A DNA stretch of 64,000 bases from Frigididesulfovibrio sp031551885 (GTDB taxonomy: Bacteria > Desulfobacterota > Desulfovibrionia > Desulfovibrionales > Desulfovibrionaceae). The position numbers were made by a program, and so were the translations under genes. Location: assembly GCA_031551885.1 (NCBI GenBank), contig JAVBMX010000027.1:18351-82350 (forward strand), in the 5' to 3' direction. Shown here one piece after another: positions 45,295 through 54,097 of this stretch; within the stretch, counting starts at the first letter, position 1, and each line of letters begins with the position of its first letter. Under the pieces are notes generated by a model. That model searched no databases and was not told where the DNA came from. It was given only the letters and a program-made list of their open reading frames with translations.

Positions 45295-46530
45295 CAGCGC
45301 TCGGCAACGGCTCAATCTCGCGCCGCAGCCGAACAAGGAACAACCCGCAATGCCGGCGGGCGCACACCCGTTCCCCAAACCCTACTCACCGCCGATGCGG
45401 GCAAAACCCTGAGCGATGCGGGGGAAATCCCCCACACTATGACGGCGCGGTCGGTGCCTCCGGCCGGAGGCATCTCTTCCCTGGGTCTGGGAACCGGCAA
45501 CGGCATGGATAAAGCCATGCCTTCACACGCTGCGGTCGGAGTCACACCTGGAGGGCTCCTGACGGCGGCGACGGAACCACGCGGCGGGTTCCACTTCGGA
45601 CCGAAAGAAACGCCCGCGCCTTCTCAGACGCGGCCTGCGGCAAAGTCCCCGGCAGGCGGCCTCTCCATGGTCACGGATGGAGAACGCTCCGTGCGGGCAT
45701 CGGAATGGGCCGATGGAACCCCCAAAGACCTCGCCCTGCGAAAACGGTTCGCCGAGTTGAGCAAAGACGACCCGGCCATTCCTCTGGAAACGAAAATTGC
45801 CGCCATGTCGACGGAGGAACGCCTGGTTGCGACCTTCCTCATCAGTGACGAAGAGTTGGCGAACAAACCGGAGTCGCAGCGGAAATTCCTCTTGCTGTGC
45901 GGCGTGTCGCCGGAGGTTGTCCGGAATGCTTTTGATCCACGCGTCTCTGATAAAGATTATCGGAACAGCCTGAAGATCGACATGCTGCCTACCGATATGC
46001 GGCAACCCACCCAGGCCTGGATCGATGCCGGGACAGCCTGGGTGGACGCGAACCCGCAAAAAATTCGCGCATTCAGAGCCGCCTGGGACGGCGCGGCCAC
46101 CAGGGGGCAACAGGAGCAGACCCTCCGGGCGATGTTTACGGAAACGGAGACAGCCCTAGGCATACAGGGCGTCAAGTTGCGGTTTGGGAAAACCCCATCC
46201 GGAGAACCCCTCGAGACGATAAAGTCCGATAGTGGCATCATCATAGATCCGAACCATATCCTCTTTATAAACTCCAGAAGCCAAGAGGACGTTTTTTGTG
46301 ACATGTTCGGTGCGCTCGTACAGGAATTGGTGCATACGCGACAAATCGCCACGGTAAACAAATATGCCGGCCAAGAACGCATGCAATTAAACACGGTCTG
46401 GTTTGCCGATAGGGGGGCGGCAATCACCAATGCAAAGGGAAAGGTCTATCTGGCTTATCCTATTGAAATGCAGGCTCATATCATACATAATGCCATTCGA
46501 GATCGGGTGAGGAAAAACCTTCGTCACTGA
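44935..46530 (+). CDS. Putative polymorphic effector 2 with metallopeptidase-like C-terminus
   Basis: 531 residues. Residues 1-120 match effector 1 almost exactly. A Pro/Ala/Gly-rich linker (about 120-240) follows, then a helical region and a C-terminal domain. That domain has ILFINSR, then ALVQELVHTRQ and, about 45 residues later, YPIEMQAHIIHN. The arrangement fits HExxH metallopeptidases with a distal Glu ligand, except that the first His of the motif is Gln here (QELVH). The domain may be inactive or use another ligand. The exported protein encoded 8 bases downstream is a candidate immunity factor. Confidence 0.6.
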   Translation: MSLYGSSRRPLSTEEYLRVIFEEADRRKNRDHTPRTLQPDGSQTTEDWLREVVFGTERPESTATPDARATVAPASGISPTPAIAVPAGIASIAEAGLSPEEPSSPIPYGWGTTLFPGRDAQRSATAQSRAAAEQGTTRNAGGRTPVPQTLLTADAGKTLSDAGEIPHTMTARSVPPAGGISSLGLGTGNGMDKAMPSHAAVGVTPGGLLTAATEPRGGFHFGPKETPAPSQTRPAAKSPAGGLSMVTDGERSVRASEWADGTPKDLALRKRFAELSKDDPAIPLETKIAAMSTEERLVATFLISDEELANKPESQRKFLLLCGVSPEVVRNAFDPRVSDKDYRNSLKIDMLPTDMRQPTQAWIDAGTAWVDANPQKIRAFRAAWDGAATRGQQEQTLRAMFTETETALGIQGVKLRFGKTPSGEPLETIKSDSGIIIDPNHILFINSRSQEDVFCDMFGALVQELVHTRQIATVNKYAGQERMQLNTVWFADRGAAITNAKGKVYLAYPIEMQAHIIHNAIRDRVRKNLRH

Positions 46531-46538
46531 GAGGCCCC

Positions 46539-47255
46539 ATGCGTCTACGAATTCTATGTATTGCCCCACTCCTGCTTCTGATTGTGCTCTGCCTTGCCGG
46601 AACCGCCAAAGCCGTCAGCATACTCGCCGACACCGCCGTGACGGCACACATTGCGGCGGAGCTGGAAGGGGGCGCCCCGCCGGAGGGAACACGCTTCCCG
46701 CTGGTCTACTATTTGGTGGATAATGGAATGGGAGCCGCGCTCACTCTAAGGTATAAGGGATACATCGCGGAAAGCGTGGATACCTCTACGTTGCCGGACA
46801 TGTATCGGCACCCGGAGAAAAGAACCCTCGGAGTTTTGTTGCCGATGTATCTCGGATACATAACGGTTAATGCCGATTATTCCATGACCTTTACAGAGGC
46901 GTGCGACGCCGGTTCTTACGTGAAAATATTTCTCGACGGCTACCAGAGGCCGTATATGGGCACCCGTATCCCCAACGCGGAACGCACAGCCAAGGTGGCG
47001 CACGACAGTTGGAACGGGGTGATGGTCGTTCTGGACGCCCTGAAAAAGAATGGTACGCTGATCGCCATCTACAAGACCTCGGGCCTGCCGCCGGCCCCGA
47101 CCTTCCGGCCGGAGTTCACCAAAACCACCATCGTTTTGCTGGACGTGTTGCGCTCCGTCACCTTCACCCCACCGTATGACGCAGTCGACGCACGCATCAC
47201 CAACCCCCTGCCGGGCATGACCCTGGAGTTCCTTGCCACGCCAAACACACCTTAA
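46539..47255 (+). CDS. Exported protein, candidate immunity protein 2
   Basis: 238 residues with a signal peptide (MRLRILCIAPLLLLIVLCLA, cleavage after AKA about residue 24). The mature part looks beta-rich and has no family I recognise. It begins 8 bases after the effector 2 stop codon in the same direction, which suggests co-transcription. A periplasmic partner of effector 2 is the simplest guess. Confidence 0.6.
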   Translation: MRLRILCIAPLLLLIVLCLAGTAKAVSILADTAVTAHIAAELEGGAPPEGTRFPLVYYLVDNGMGAALTLRYKGYIAESVDTSTLPDMYRHPEKRTLGVLLPMYLGYITVNADYSMTFTEACDAGSYVKIFLDGYQRPYMGTRIPNAERTAKVAHDSWNGVMVVLDALKKNGTLIAIYKTSGLPPAPTFRPEFTKTTIVLLDVLRSVTFTPPYDAVDARITNPLPGMTLEFLATPNTP

Positions 47256-47321
47256 CTCCTGAAGGCCTCTCCACGTTCCCCCGCCCCGCCCGGTACGCCC
47301 GCGCGGGGCATTTTTTCTCAT

Positions 47322-47640
47322 CCACCCATACCCAGCATGCACCGGACAGGCCCCCCACCCCCTTCTCACGCCCTTCCCGCGTTCTTCGGGCAAAACGCCA
47401 TGATACGCCGTGAGCGATACCCATTCCATTCGAAGGAGGACGCTCATGTCGCTTTATGGTTCACCCCGCCGGCCCTTATCCACCGAAGAGTACCTTCGCG
47501 TGATCTTCGGAGAAGCGGACCGCCGCAAAAGTCGGGATCACACCCCCCGCACCCTACAACCCGACGGCTCGCAAACCACCGAGGACTGGCTGCGCGAAGT
47601 CGTCTTCGGTACGGAACGACCACCGGCCGCCGCGACGCCC
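47322..47640 (+). repeat. Effector cassette repeat 3 (shortened)
   Basis: The leader and first 65 codons match cassettes 1 and 2. The match ends sharply in the codons for ATP near 47640, about 55 codons earlier than between copies 1 and 2. Confidence 0.85.
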
Positions 47641-48598
47641 GTGTTCCTTTCAACTATTTCAATGGCTTGGCTGGCGGCAACCTCAATTATTTCAAGCCGT
47701 TGGCCGGAACCGTGCCCGACGCTCTGGGTCTGCCCCAACCGGAAACGCCCTTTGAAAACCTCGCTTACCAGGCAAACTCCGGGTTGACTTCCATGCTCGC
47801 GACCTATGGCCTGGGCTCGCTCATTGGCTTCGGGCCAACGGTCGCGGCCGCACCGACCGCGACCCAAGTCATCGGCAAAGCCCTTACCGCCAATCCCGGC
47901 GCCCAAGCCGCGTCGGCCACGGCCTCCGGCGTGGCTTTGGGCTTGGCGCAGAATGCCGGAACCGGGCCGGGGGGGAACTTGCCGCGGCCACGCTTGCCGG
48001 CATGGCCACACCGGGCGGCGGGGCGAAGGGGGCCGGGCCTTCCAGAGCGTGAGTCGTGCCCGCCGCTCAAAACCACCGCGCATGAAACCGGCGTCTCCGG
48101 CCTGCCCGCAGCCCAATGGAAGCTCATGCAGACCCAAGACTGGCTTGACGCAAAAGGCGGCGATCTTGTGGCCGCCCAGCGCATGGTCGACCACGTCTGG
48201 ACTCCGGCCAGGACGGAACAACTCAGGGCCAAGCTCACGCCCGGCCGTGAAACGGTTTTTATCTCCGTACCCAGCACGTCAGGCACAAACCGTATTCCCG
48301 ACGCCCTGGGCCTGCGCTTGGAAGGGTTTGGACCGCGTGAATACTCCCTGCTCAGTTCACTGCATATTGAAGAATTGGAAAAACGCCTGGACAACAATGA
48401 TCTCGACGGAGACGAACTCAATACCTCCATCATGGAAGAAGGCCGATTGGTCTATCGCTGTGAAAAATGCCTGCGCCTCTTTGTCTACGAACCCCTGAAG
48501 GGCAAAGAATCCTGCCGGCCTATGAACCGACCGAGCTGCTCAAAGCCGGTTACGACGACCCCGAGCCGCCGCTTTTGCAAGAAATGCTCAAAGACTGA
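47446..48598 (+). pseudogene. Chimeric, frameshifted third effector cassette
   Basis: The N-terminal block (MSLYGSPRRPLSTEEYLRVI) is in one frame until about 47640, then stops making sense and ends at 47787. A second frame carries FNYFNGLAGGNLNYFKPLAG to about 47970, rich in Ala/Gly like a phage virion or effector linker. A third frame holds ELAAATLAGMATPGGGAKG and stops near 48050. The second frame resumes with LMQTQDWLDAKGGDL...VFISVPSTSGTNRIPDALG, which recalls a phosphoribosyltransferase-like fold. A last shift near 48510 gives ILPAYEPTELLKAGYDDPEP to the TGA at 48596. At least three frame changes make this a decayed mosaic of cassette fragments. Fragment identities are tentative. Confidence 0.65.
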
Positions 48599-48625
48599 GG
48601 CCTTCACGCTTCCCGCATACGTCCG

Positions 48626-48672
48626 ACCCTGCCGAGCACCTTCTCCATGAAGGCGCTCGGCAGGGTCTTTTT
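48626..48672 (+). terminator. Terminator after the cassette array
   Basis: The stem ACCCTGCCGAGC / GCTCGGCAGGGT with a 17-base loop is followed by CTTTTTC. Confidence 0.75.
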
Positions 48673-49227
48673 CGATCATTTTCTCGGCCGGCGGAAAGGA
48701 CCGTTTTCGCCGCACACACGGACGCAGGCGGAAAAAGTTACACAACACCAACAAGACCCTCAAGGGAGCGCATCACCTGCAAAATCCTTGCGGGCACTGC
48801 TCACTCCCTACGCCGGCCGCGCATCTTCTCTTCCGGCAGGGGCACACGCGCTCTCGAAGAACCGTCGCGAAAGGCTCCGGGCGGGGAGGCCGAAACCATG
48901 AGCGTGGACCGGGGAAAAACACCGATGAGATCGCTCTTTTGTGTAACTCATAAACGGCACCTCCCGCTCAAATACCTGAAATCTCTCAATGACAATAATA
49001 TAAATCATTCCTATTAAGAAAGGCGAGATATAGCACATGTGAAATACGATATATTGCCTTGTGACCATAAGAGAACGATATATAAATATACTGAATTAAT
49101 AAAAATATATTGCCAGAAATATACAGCGGGGATATATTGAAAACAAATTCTCAACCGATGATGATCCATATGCCGACAAAATAATATTCATACTTGAACG
49201 GCGTCCAGCCAAAGATGAAGAGGCAAC
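48673..49227. other. Spacer, AT-rich toward the HD-GYP gene
   Basis: About 555 bases. The first half is GC-rich and the second half (48940-49200) very AT-rich with many TATA-like stretches, probably the promoter region of the HD-GYP gene. No convincing gene; a minus-strand frame at 48808-49068 has a hydrophobic start but no ribosome site or family. Confidence 0.35.
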
Positions 49228-50559
49228 ATGAACGGTTCCATCATCAAGGTGATCGAAAACACGCTAAATTATGTGGACCCCCGCCTCATTCATCACGGCA
49301 GACGGGTCGCCTATCTGACGTATCAGGTGCTGCGGCGGCAGGGACGACACAGCGACGAACTGCTCGAGAAGCTCCTTCTTCTCGCTCTGCTGCATGACAT
49401 CGGCGCGTATAAGACGGAAGAAATAGACAACATGGTTCGCTTTGAAACGGCATCCGTCTGGGAGCACTCCGTTTACAGCCACCTGTTCATCAAACATTTC
49501 TCACCGCTCACGGAGATGGCCCCGGTGCTGCTCTTTCACCATGCGGGCTGCGCAGAGCTCAGGCATGTGCCCGCCTCCATTCGAGAAGCGGCGCAAATCA
49601 TTCATGTGGCCGATCGCTTCGACATCCTCACCCAGACAAGCGATCTGAGCCCGTCGGAATTCAAGGGGCAGTTCACCCAGGCCGAGGGACAACGGTTTGA
49701 TGCCTCCACCCTGGATCTTTTTTTCCACAGCGACTGGAAGCATCTCTTCGACGGCGTGGACGACAATCCGGAGTTCCACCGGCTTCTCTACGGCAGGGAA
49801 CTTGATCGCGAAGGGATGCACGCCTTTGTCTCCATGCTTGCCCTGACCATTGATTTTCGGAGCGCGCAGACGGTCGCCCATACGCAGATCTCGACCGAAG
49901 CCTGTCTGGCCATCGCCGAGTATCTGACCATGGACAAGCGGGAACGGGAAGGCATTTTCGCCGCCGTCATGCTGCATGATCTGGGGAAAATAAGCACCCC
50001 GCTTCACATCTTGGAAAAACCGGGCAAGCTGGATAAACAGGAACGCAAAATCATGGAGCAGCACGTGGCCGTCGGCAAGAGGCTGCTGGCCGGCGCTCTT
50101 GACGAGTGCTGCCTGCGTATGGCCGTGCGGCATCATGAACGCCTCGACGGTTCGGGCTATCCCGAGGGACTGGCCGCCAAAGACCTCACCACGGGGCAAC
50201 GGCTTGTAGCCGTCGGGGACATCCTCAGCGCGCTATGCAGCCCACGAACATACAAAGAAGCCTATCCCAAGCCCAAGATCCTGCGGATTATGGAAAAAAT
50301 GGCTGCCAACGGCCTGATTGATCCGGAAATTACGACGGTTGTGCTGACGCACTATGACGTCATCGTACGCAAAGTCGAGAAAGCCGTCCTGCCCGCCCTC
50401 AAGCTGCACAGCCAGATACAGGCCGAATATGCCGCTTTGATGCGATGGGTGCGGAGACTTCAGCCCCCCGGCGAGCGGATATCTCAACCTCTGGGAGGCA
50501 GCGACGGGTGGATGCCGCCGAACCCGATGCCGGAGCGCATCCATTTTGAAGAAGTATGA
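49228..50559 (+). CDS. HD-GYP domain cyclic di-GMP phosphodiesterase
   Basis: 443 residues. An N-terminal HD domain (LLHDIGAYKTEE, about residue 52) is followed by a full HD-GYP domain: MLHDLGKI, HVAVGKRLL and the signature HHERLDGSGYPEG. It should hydrolyse cyclic di-GMP. No receiver or membrane segment, so its input is unclear. The ATG at 49228 is preceded by AGAGGC. It stands alone and may link to motility through the che cluster. Confidence 0.88.
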   Translation: MNGSIIKVIENTLNYVDPRLIHHGRRVAYLTYQVLRRQGRHSDELLEKLLLLALLHDIGAYKTEEIDNMVRFETASVWEHSVYSHLFIKHFSPLTEMAPVLLFHHAGCAELRHVPASIREAAQIIHVADRFDILTQTSDLSPSEFKGQFTQAEGQRFDASTLDLFFHSDWKHLFDGVDDNPEFHRLLYGRELDREGMHAFVSMLALTIDFRSAQTVAHTQISTEACLAIAEYLTMDKREREGIFAAVMLHDLGKISTPLHILEKPGKLDKQERKIMEQHVAVGKRLLAGALDECCLRMAVRHHERLDGSGYPEGLAAKDLTTGQRLVAVGDILSALCSPRTYKEAYPKPKILRIMEKMAANGLIDPEITTVVLTHYDVIVRKVEKAVLPALKLHSQIQAEYAALMRWVRRLQPPGERISQPLGGSDGWMPPNPMPERIHFEEV

Positions 50560-50734
50560 ATTGCATCGCCCACCGCATTCGCCGACCGAGCCCGGTCGGG
50601 CAATACCCACCTGAAGACGTCGCCCGGCGGCTCTCAACGCGAACCGGAGCATCCGCCCCCCGCGCCGAGAATCGGCAGGGAGCGAAAGTTCTCACGCTCA
50701 ACCGGTCGAACGCGTCCCGCGCCTGAATTTCTCC

Positions 50735-51550
50735 TCACCGTCCCAGTTCCAGCACTTCCAGATCGTCCGGCACGAACACCCTGCGGCTGAAAATGCTTTT
50801 CGCCTCCGCCGTATAGCGGGCCTTGCGCTCCGCCAAGTTGGTGTCTTCGGTATGATACAGCACCAGGTTTTTGACCCCCAAAGACTCGGCCAGTTTGCCC
50901 GCGTCCAGGGCCGTGCTGTGGTGTTTTTCATACGGCTTGAAGACATCCCGGTCGGCATACAGGCAAAAGGCTTCGCACAGCAGCCAGTCGCAGCCGGCCA
51001 CATAGCGTTCGGCTGCCGGAGCGTACGGTTCGTCGCCAAGGCAGACCAACTTTTGCCCGTCCGGAAGAACGGCCTGAAAACCGAACTGTTTGGCTTTGGT
51101 CGAACCGATGTCGAAGAAGGTCAACTCCAGGCCGGCCGCAGTGAGGGATTCGCCGTCCGTCACCGTGCGCAGGATGATTCGGGGCCCGAGAAAAGCCAGG
51201 TGGTCGCCCGGCAAAAGCAGTTCGCAGATTGTCTGGATGGCCTTGGCCACAACGTCATGGCAATAAATGAAGAACGGCCCCTCATACGTGCCTTTCAGCA
51301 TGAGCGAAGCGATTTTGCGGATCACCCAGATCACCCCCAGCGTATGGTCGGTGTGAGCATGGGTTACAAACAGGTGCCGCAGTCGCCCGCAATCAATACC
51401 CGCCGCATCGAGCCGGTTGAAGATGCCGTTGCCGCCCCCGGCGTCGACCAACAGGCAGTCGTCGCCGCTTTGCAGGGCGAAGCAGGTGTTCCAGCATTTC
51501 GTCACCATGGCGTTGCCGGTGCCGAGCATAATCAGCCGCGTGTTCACCAC
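50735..51550 (-). CDS. Metallo-beta-lactamase-fold hydrolase (RNase Z-like)
   Basis: 271 residues from GTG at 51550 (or 51547). Motif FVTHAHTDHTLGV gives the HxHxDH zinc site, GDEPYAP an Asp ligand and EKHHSTALDAGKLA the late His region. It resembles the RNase Z/arylsulfatase-like branch. The substrate is not evident. The 240 bases between this gene and the next minus-strand gene show no feature. Confidence 0.8.
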   Translation of the reverse strand: MVNTRLIMLGTGNAMVTKCWNTCFALQSGDDCLLVDAGGGNGIFNRLDAAGIDCGRLRHLFVTHAHTDHTLGVIWVIRKIASLMLKGTYEGPFFIYCHDVVAKAIQTICELLLPGDHLAFLGPRIILRTVTDGESLTAAGLELTFFDIGSTKAKQFGFQAVLPDGQKLVCLGDEPYAPAAERYVAGCDWLLCEAFCLYADRDVFKPYEKHHSTALDAGKLAESLGVKNLVLYHTEDTNLAERKARYTAEAKSIFSRRVFVPDDLEVLELGR

Positions 51551-51791
51551 GTGGGGTTCTCCTTTCTTTGCGGTTCACGTTGCGCGGGAGGTGCGGACAA
51601 AGGCGTGAGCCGCATGTCGTGACTTTCACCGGGCGTTGCCGGTTTTTCCCGACTCCCCATCGCCGGCGCCTTCGCACAAAGTGCGGAGGTGCCGGCACAT
51701 GAGGGGGCTCGGGTGCCGCCCGCGACACAGTGAGAAAACCTCGTCACACCACGGAAGCAGCGCCGGCAGGCTGACTCTGGCGGCCCTGTTT

Positions 51792-52892
51792 TCACCTCCC
51801 CCGAACAACTTCTTCAATCGCCCCCAACGCTTGCTTCATCAACTCGGGCTTGGCCTGTTCGCCCATATGCCCGAGGCGAAAAACCTTGCCGACCAGGGGG
51901 CCGAGACTGCCGGTAACCACCAGACCCCGTTGCCGCAAAGCTTTTTGCCATTCCGGCCAGGTGAAGCCTTCCGGTACCAGGGCGGCCGTCACCGTGGGGG
52001 AACACACCGCGTCCGGGTCCGGGAACAGCTTGACGCCCAGAGCTTCCAATCCGCTCCGGCACTGATCGGCAACCTTGCGATGCCGGGCGTACACGTTTTC
52101 CAGGCCTTCGCGCAACAGGGCGTCGGCCGCGGCTCCCAGAGCCGCGATGCCGTGCACGTAAGGAGTATAGGGACACGAGCCGTCTTTTTCGGCGTTGCGG
52201 AAGGGCAGCAAGGCGTCATAGCCCTGGTAGCCGACGTTCTTCATAATGGCGAAGGCCGCTTCGCTCACGCCGACCATGGTCATGGACGGCGGGGCGGAAA
52301 AGCATTTCTGCGAACCGCCGAGAATCAGGTCGATGCCGTGCTTGTCCGCGTCCACCGGCACGCCACCGGCTCCGGCCACGCTGTCCACATAAAAGAGCGG
52401 CACCCCATGCCGGCACTTGATGTCGCCCAGGGCTTCCAGAGGGTTCAGGGTGCCGGAAGGCGTTTCGCAATGCACGGCCGTGATCATCACGGGCTTGGTG
52501 CGCTTGACGGCGTCTTCAATGCGGCTCAGGGCGTCTTCGCGGTTGATTGTGGAAGAATACGGCAGCGACACGGCTTCCACCCGGCAGCCGAACGAAGCGG
52601 CCATTTCGCCGATGCCGTCGCCGAACACGCCGGTGCCCACGGCGACCACCGCATCTCCCGGAGCCAGGCAACTTTTCAACGCGCCCCAGAGACCGGCCAT
52701 GCCTTCGCCGGTCATGAGCGCGACCGTGTTTTCGGTGCCGAAAATCTTGGCAACCTTCCGCGCCGTGTCCCGATACAGGGGAATGAAGTCGTCTTCAATG
52801 CGGCCGGAGCCGTAGTCTTTTCCCATGGCCGCGAGCACGTCCGGGTGCAGGGTGGTCGGTCCGGGAACCATGGGAATGGGGGCGTAGCTCAT
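51792..52892 (-). CDS. Class V aminotransferase (serine-pyruvate / alanine-glyoxylate type)
   Basis: 366 residues from the ATG at 52892. An ATG two codons upstream sits too close to AAAGGA, so the inner ATG is favoured. PLP-enzyme motifs are MTGEGMAGLWGALKS, YVDSVAGAGGVPVD and GGSQKCFSAPPS with the Schiff-base Lys, then FRLGHMGE near the end. It transfers amino groups between serine or alanine and glyoxylate or pyruvate. Such genes may feed purine catabolism or serine metabolism; no partner gene is adjacent. Confidence 0.9.
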   Translation of the reverse strand: MSYAPIPMVPGPTTLHPDVLAAMGKDYGSGRIEDDFIPLYRDTARKVAKIFGTENTVALMTGEGMAGLWGALKSCLAPGDAVVAVGTGVFGDGIGEMAASFGCRVEAVSLPYSSTINREDALSRIEDAVKRTKPVMITAVHCETPSGTLNPLEALGDIKCRHGVPLFYVDSVAGAGGVPVDADKHGIDLILGGSQKCFSAPPSMTMVGVSEAAFAIMKNVGYQGYDALLPFRNAEKDGSCPYTPYVHGIAALGAAADALLREGLENVYARHRKVADQCRSGLEALGVKLFPDPDAVCSPTVTAALVPEGFTWPEWQKALRQRGLVVTGSLGPLVGKVFRLGHMGEQAKPELMKQALGAIEEVVRGR

Positions 52893-53090
52893 TGACATAT
52901 CCTTTGCAAAAAGTCTCGGCCGAAGCGGGCCGACAGATTCGAATACCGCCGGCCAAAACATCCGGTCAAGAGAAAACCCCGCCCCTGCGCCCGGGGGAAC
53001 CGGGCAGGCGTCGCTTGGAGTATTCCGGCGGGGTCGGGCCGGGCGTCCGGCGAACTGGACGCGCCCTTTCCCACAGGATAGAAAAACCGC

Positions 53091-53483
53091 ATGAAAAACG
53101 ATACCGAAATCAGCAAATTTTTGAGTTTTGTCTTGCGGCACGAGCCGGAAGCAATCGGGCTTTCCCTCGACCCCGCCGGGTGGGCCGATATTGCCACCTT
53201 GTTGGCGCAGGCGGACAAACACGAACGCCGCATCGACCGCGAAGCGCTGGTTCGCGTGGTGCGGACGAGCGATAAAAAACGGTTCACGCTTTCGGAAGAC
53301 GGCACGCGCATCCGAGCGGCGCAGGGGCATTCGCTCGCGACCGTGGACGTGCAACCCCAGGAAACCGCGCCGTTGACGTTTTTTGCCCCTCCCATGGGCG
53401 GGGCAATGGGACCGCTCTGGCCCCCACAGGAGTTATCGGCTATACGGGCGGCTGAGACACAGGCTCATGAGGCGTGCCACTAA
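53091..53483 (+). pseudogene. kptA: Truncated RNA 2'-phosphotransferase (KptA/Tpt1)
   Basis: The first 80 or so residues match the KptA N-terminal domain (ISKFLSFVLRHEPEAIGL, RFTLSEDGTRIRAAQGHS). Family members are about 180 residues, with an NAD-binding C-terminal half that begins with a YHGT-like motif. Here that half is missing and is replaced by about 45 unrelated residues up to the stop at 53483. An IS remnant lies directly downstream, so insertion and deletion probably removed the C-terminal half. It should be inactive. Confidence 0.7.
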
Positions 53484-53489
53484 CTTTTA

Positions 53490-54061
53490 ACCTGGTATAA
53501 AAAATCGGGGCTGGTCAGTTGATATGAACCGATTTTTCCGCAAAGTGCTTGGATTTGTTGATGCGAAAATGTTTGTCGTACCCAACGTCCACCAGTCCGT
53601 CGTAGCCCTTCCAGCAGTCAGAATGGACAATGCTCTCAGGGGAAACCTTGCCCCTGATGATAGCTTGAAGCGTCTTTGCCGAGCAGTCGGTAACCAGTTC
53701 GGTGTAAACGGCGCGTCACGCTCATAGATGCCGAAAACCGGCTGTTTAAGCGTGCCCCGGCCCCTTTTTCGAGGGCCTGGCCGTCCGCGAACCCGAGCGG
53801 GACCAAAGAAGCTTTCATCAACCTCAACCACACCAAGTATCTGTTCTTTTTGAGATACCTGGTGGAGATAAATCAGTCGCCTGAAGGCCAGAAAATACCT
53901 GTTCACGGTCTTTCTGTTCAGCTTCAAGAGGAGGGCGGTCTTGGTGGCGTCGATGTCGATGCAGAAACATTCGATAATTTTTCCGATTTTGTATCGACTC
54001 AACTTACTGTTATCAAACATTTTTCTAGCCTATCAGGTGTTATCCTGATGGTCTAGAGCCA
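53490..54061 (-). mobile_element. Remnant of an IS1595/ISXO2-type insertion sequence
   Basis: It contains the broken transposase at 53515-54020. The right end carries a partly inverted-repeated sequence (CTAGCCTATCAGGTGTTATC, then CTGATGGTCTAGAGCC) of the kind seen at IS1595-family ends. The left end appears lost, consistent with truncation of the transposase C-terminus. Confidence 0.65.
53515..54020 (-). pseudogene. ISXO2-like transposase, frameshifted and truncated
   Basis: It begins MFDNSKLSRYKIGKIIECFC and has the DDE core start VVEVDESFFGPARVRGRPG with KRGRGTLKQPVFGIYERD. A 1-base deletion near 53725 then shifts the frame. The other frame continues correctly as AVYTELVTDCSAKTLQAIIR, SIVHSDCWKGYDGLVDVGYD and HFRINKSKHFAEKSVHIN and stops at 53515, before the final conserved region. 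Not functional. Confidence 0.8.
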
Positions 54062-54097
54062 ATATTTTTTGGACAGTTATGCCCAAAGGAGGCACCT

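Noticed and set aside
48808..49068. Minus-strand frame with a hydrophobic N-terminus upstream of the HD-GYP gene
   Set aside because: It lies across a sharp composition change, and the second half is Arg/Ala-rich noise with no ribosome site.
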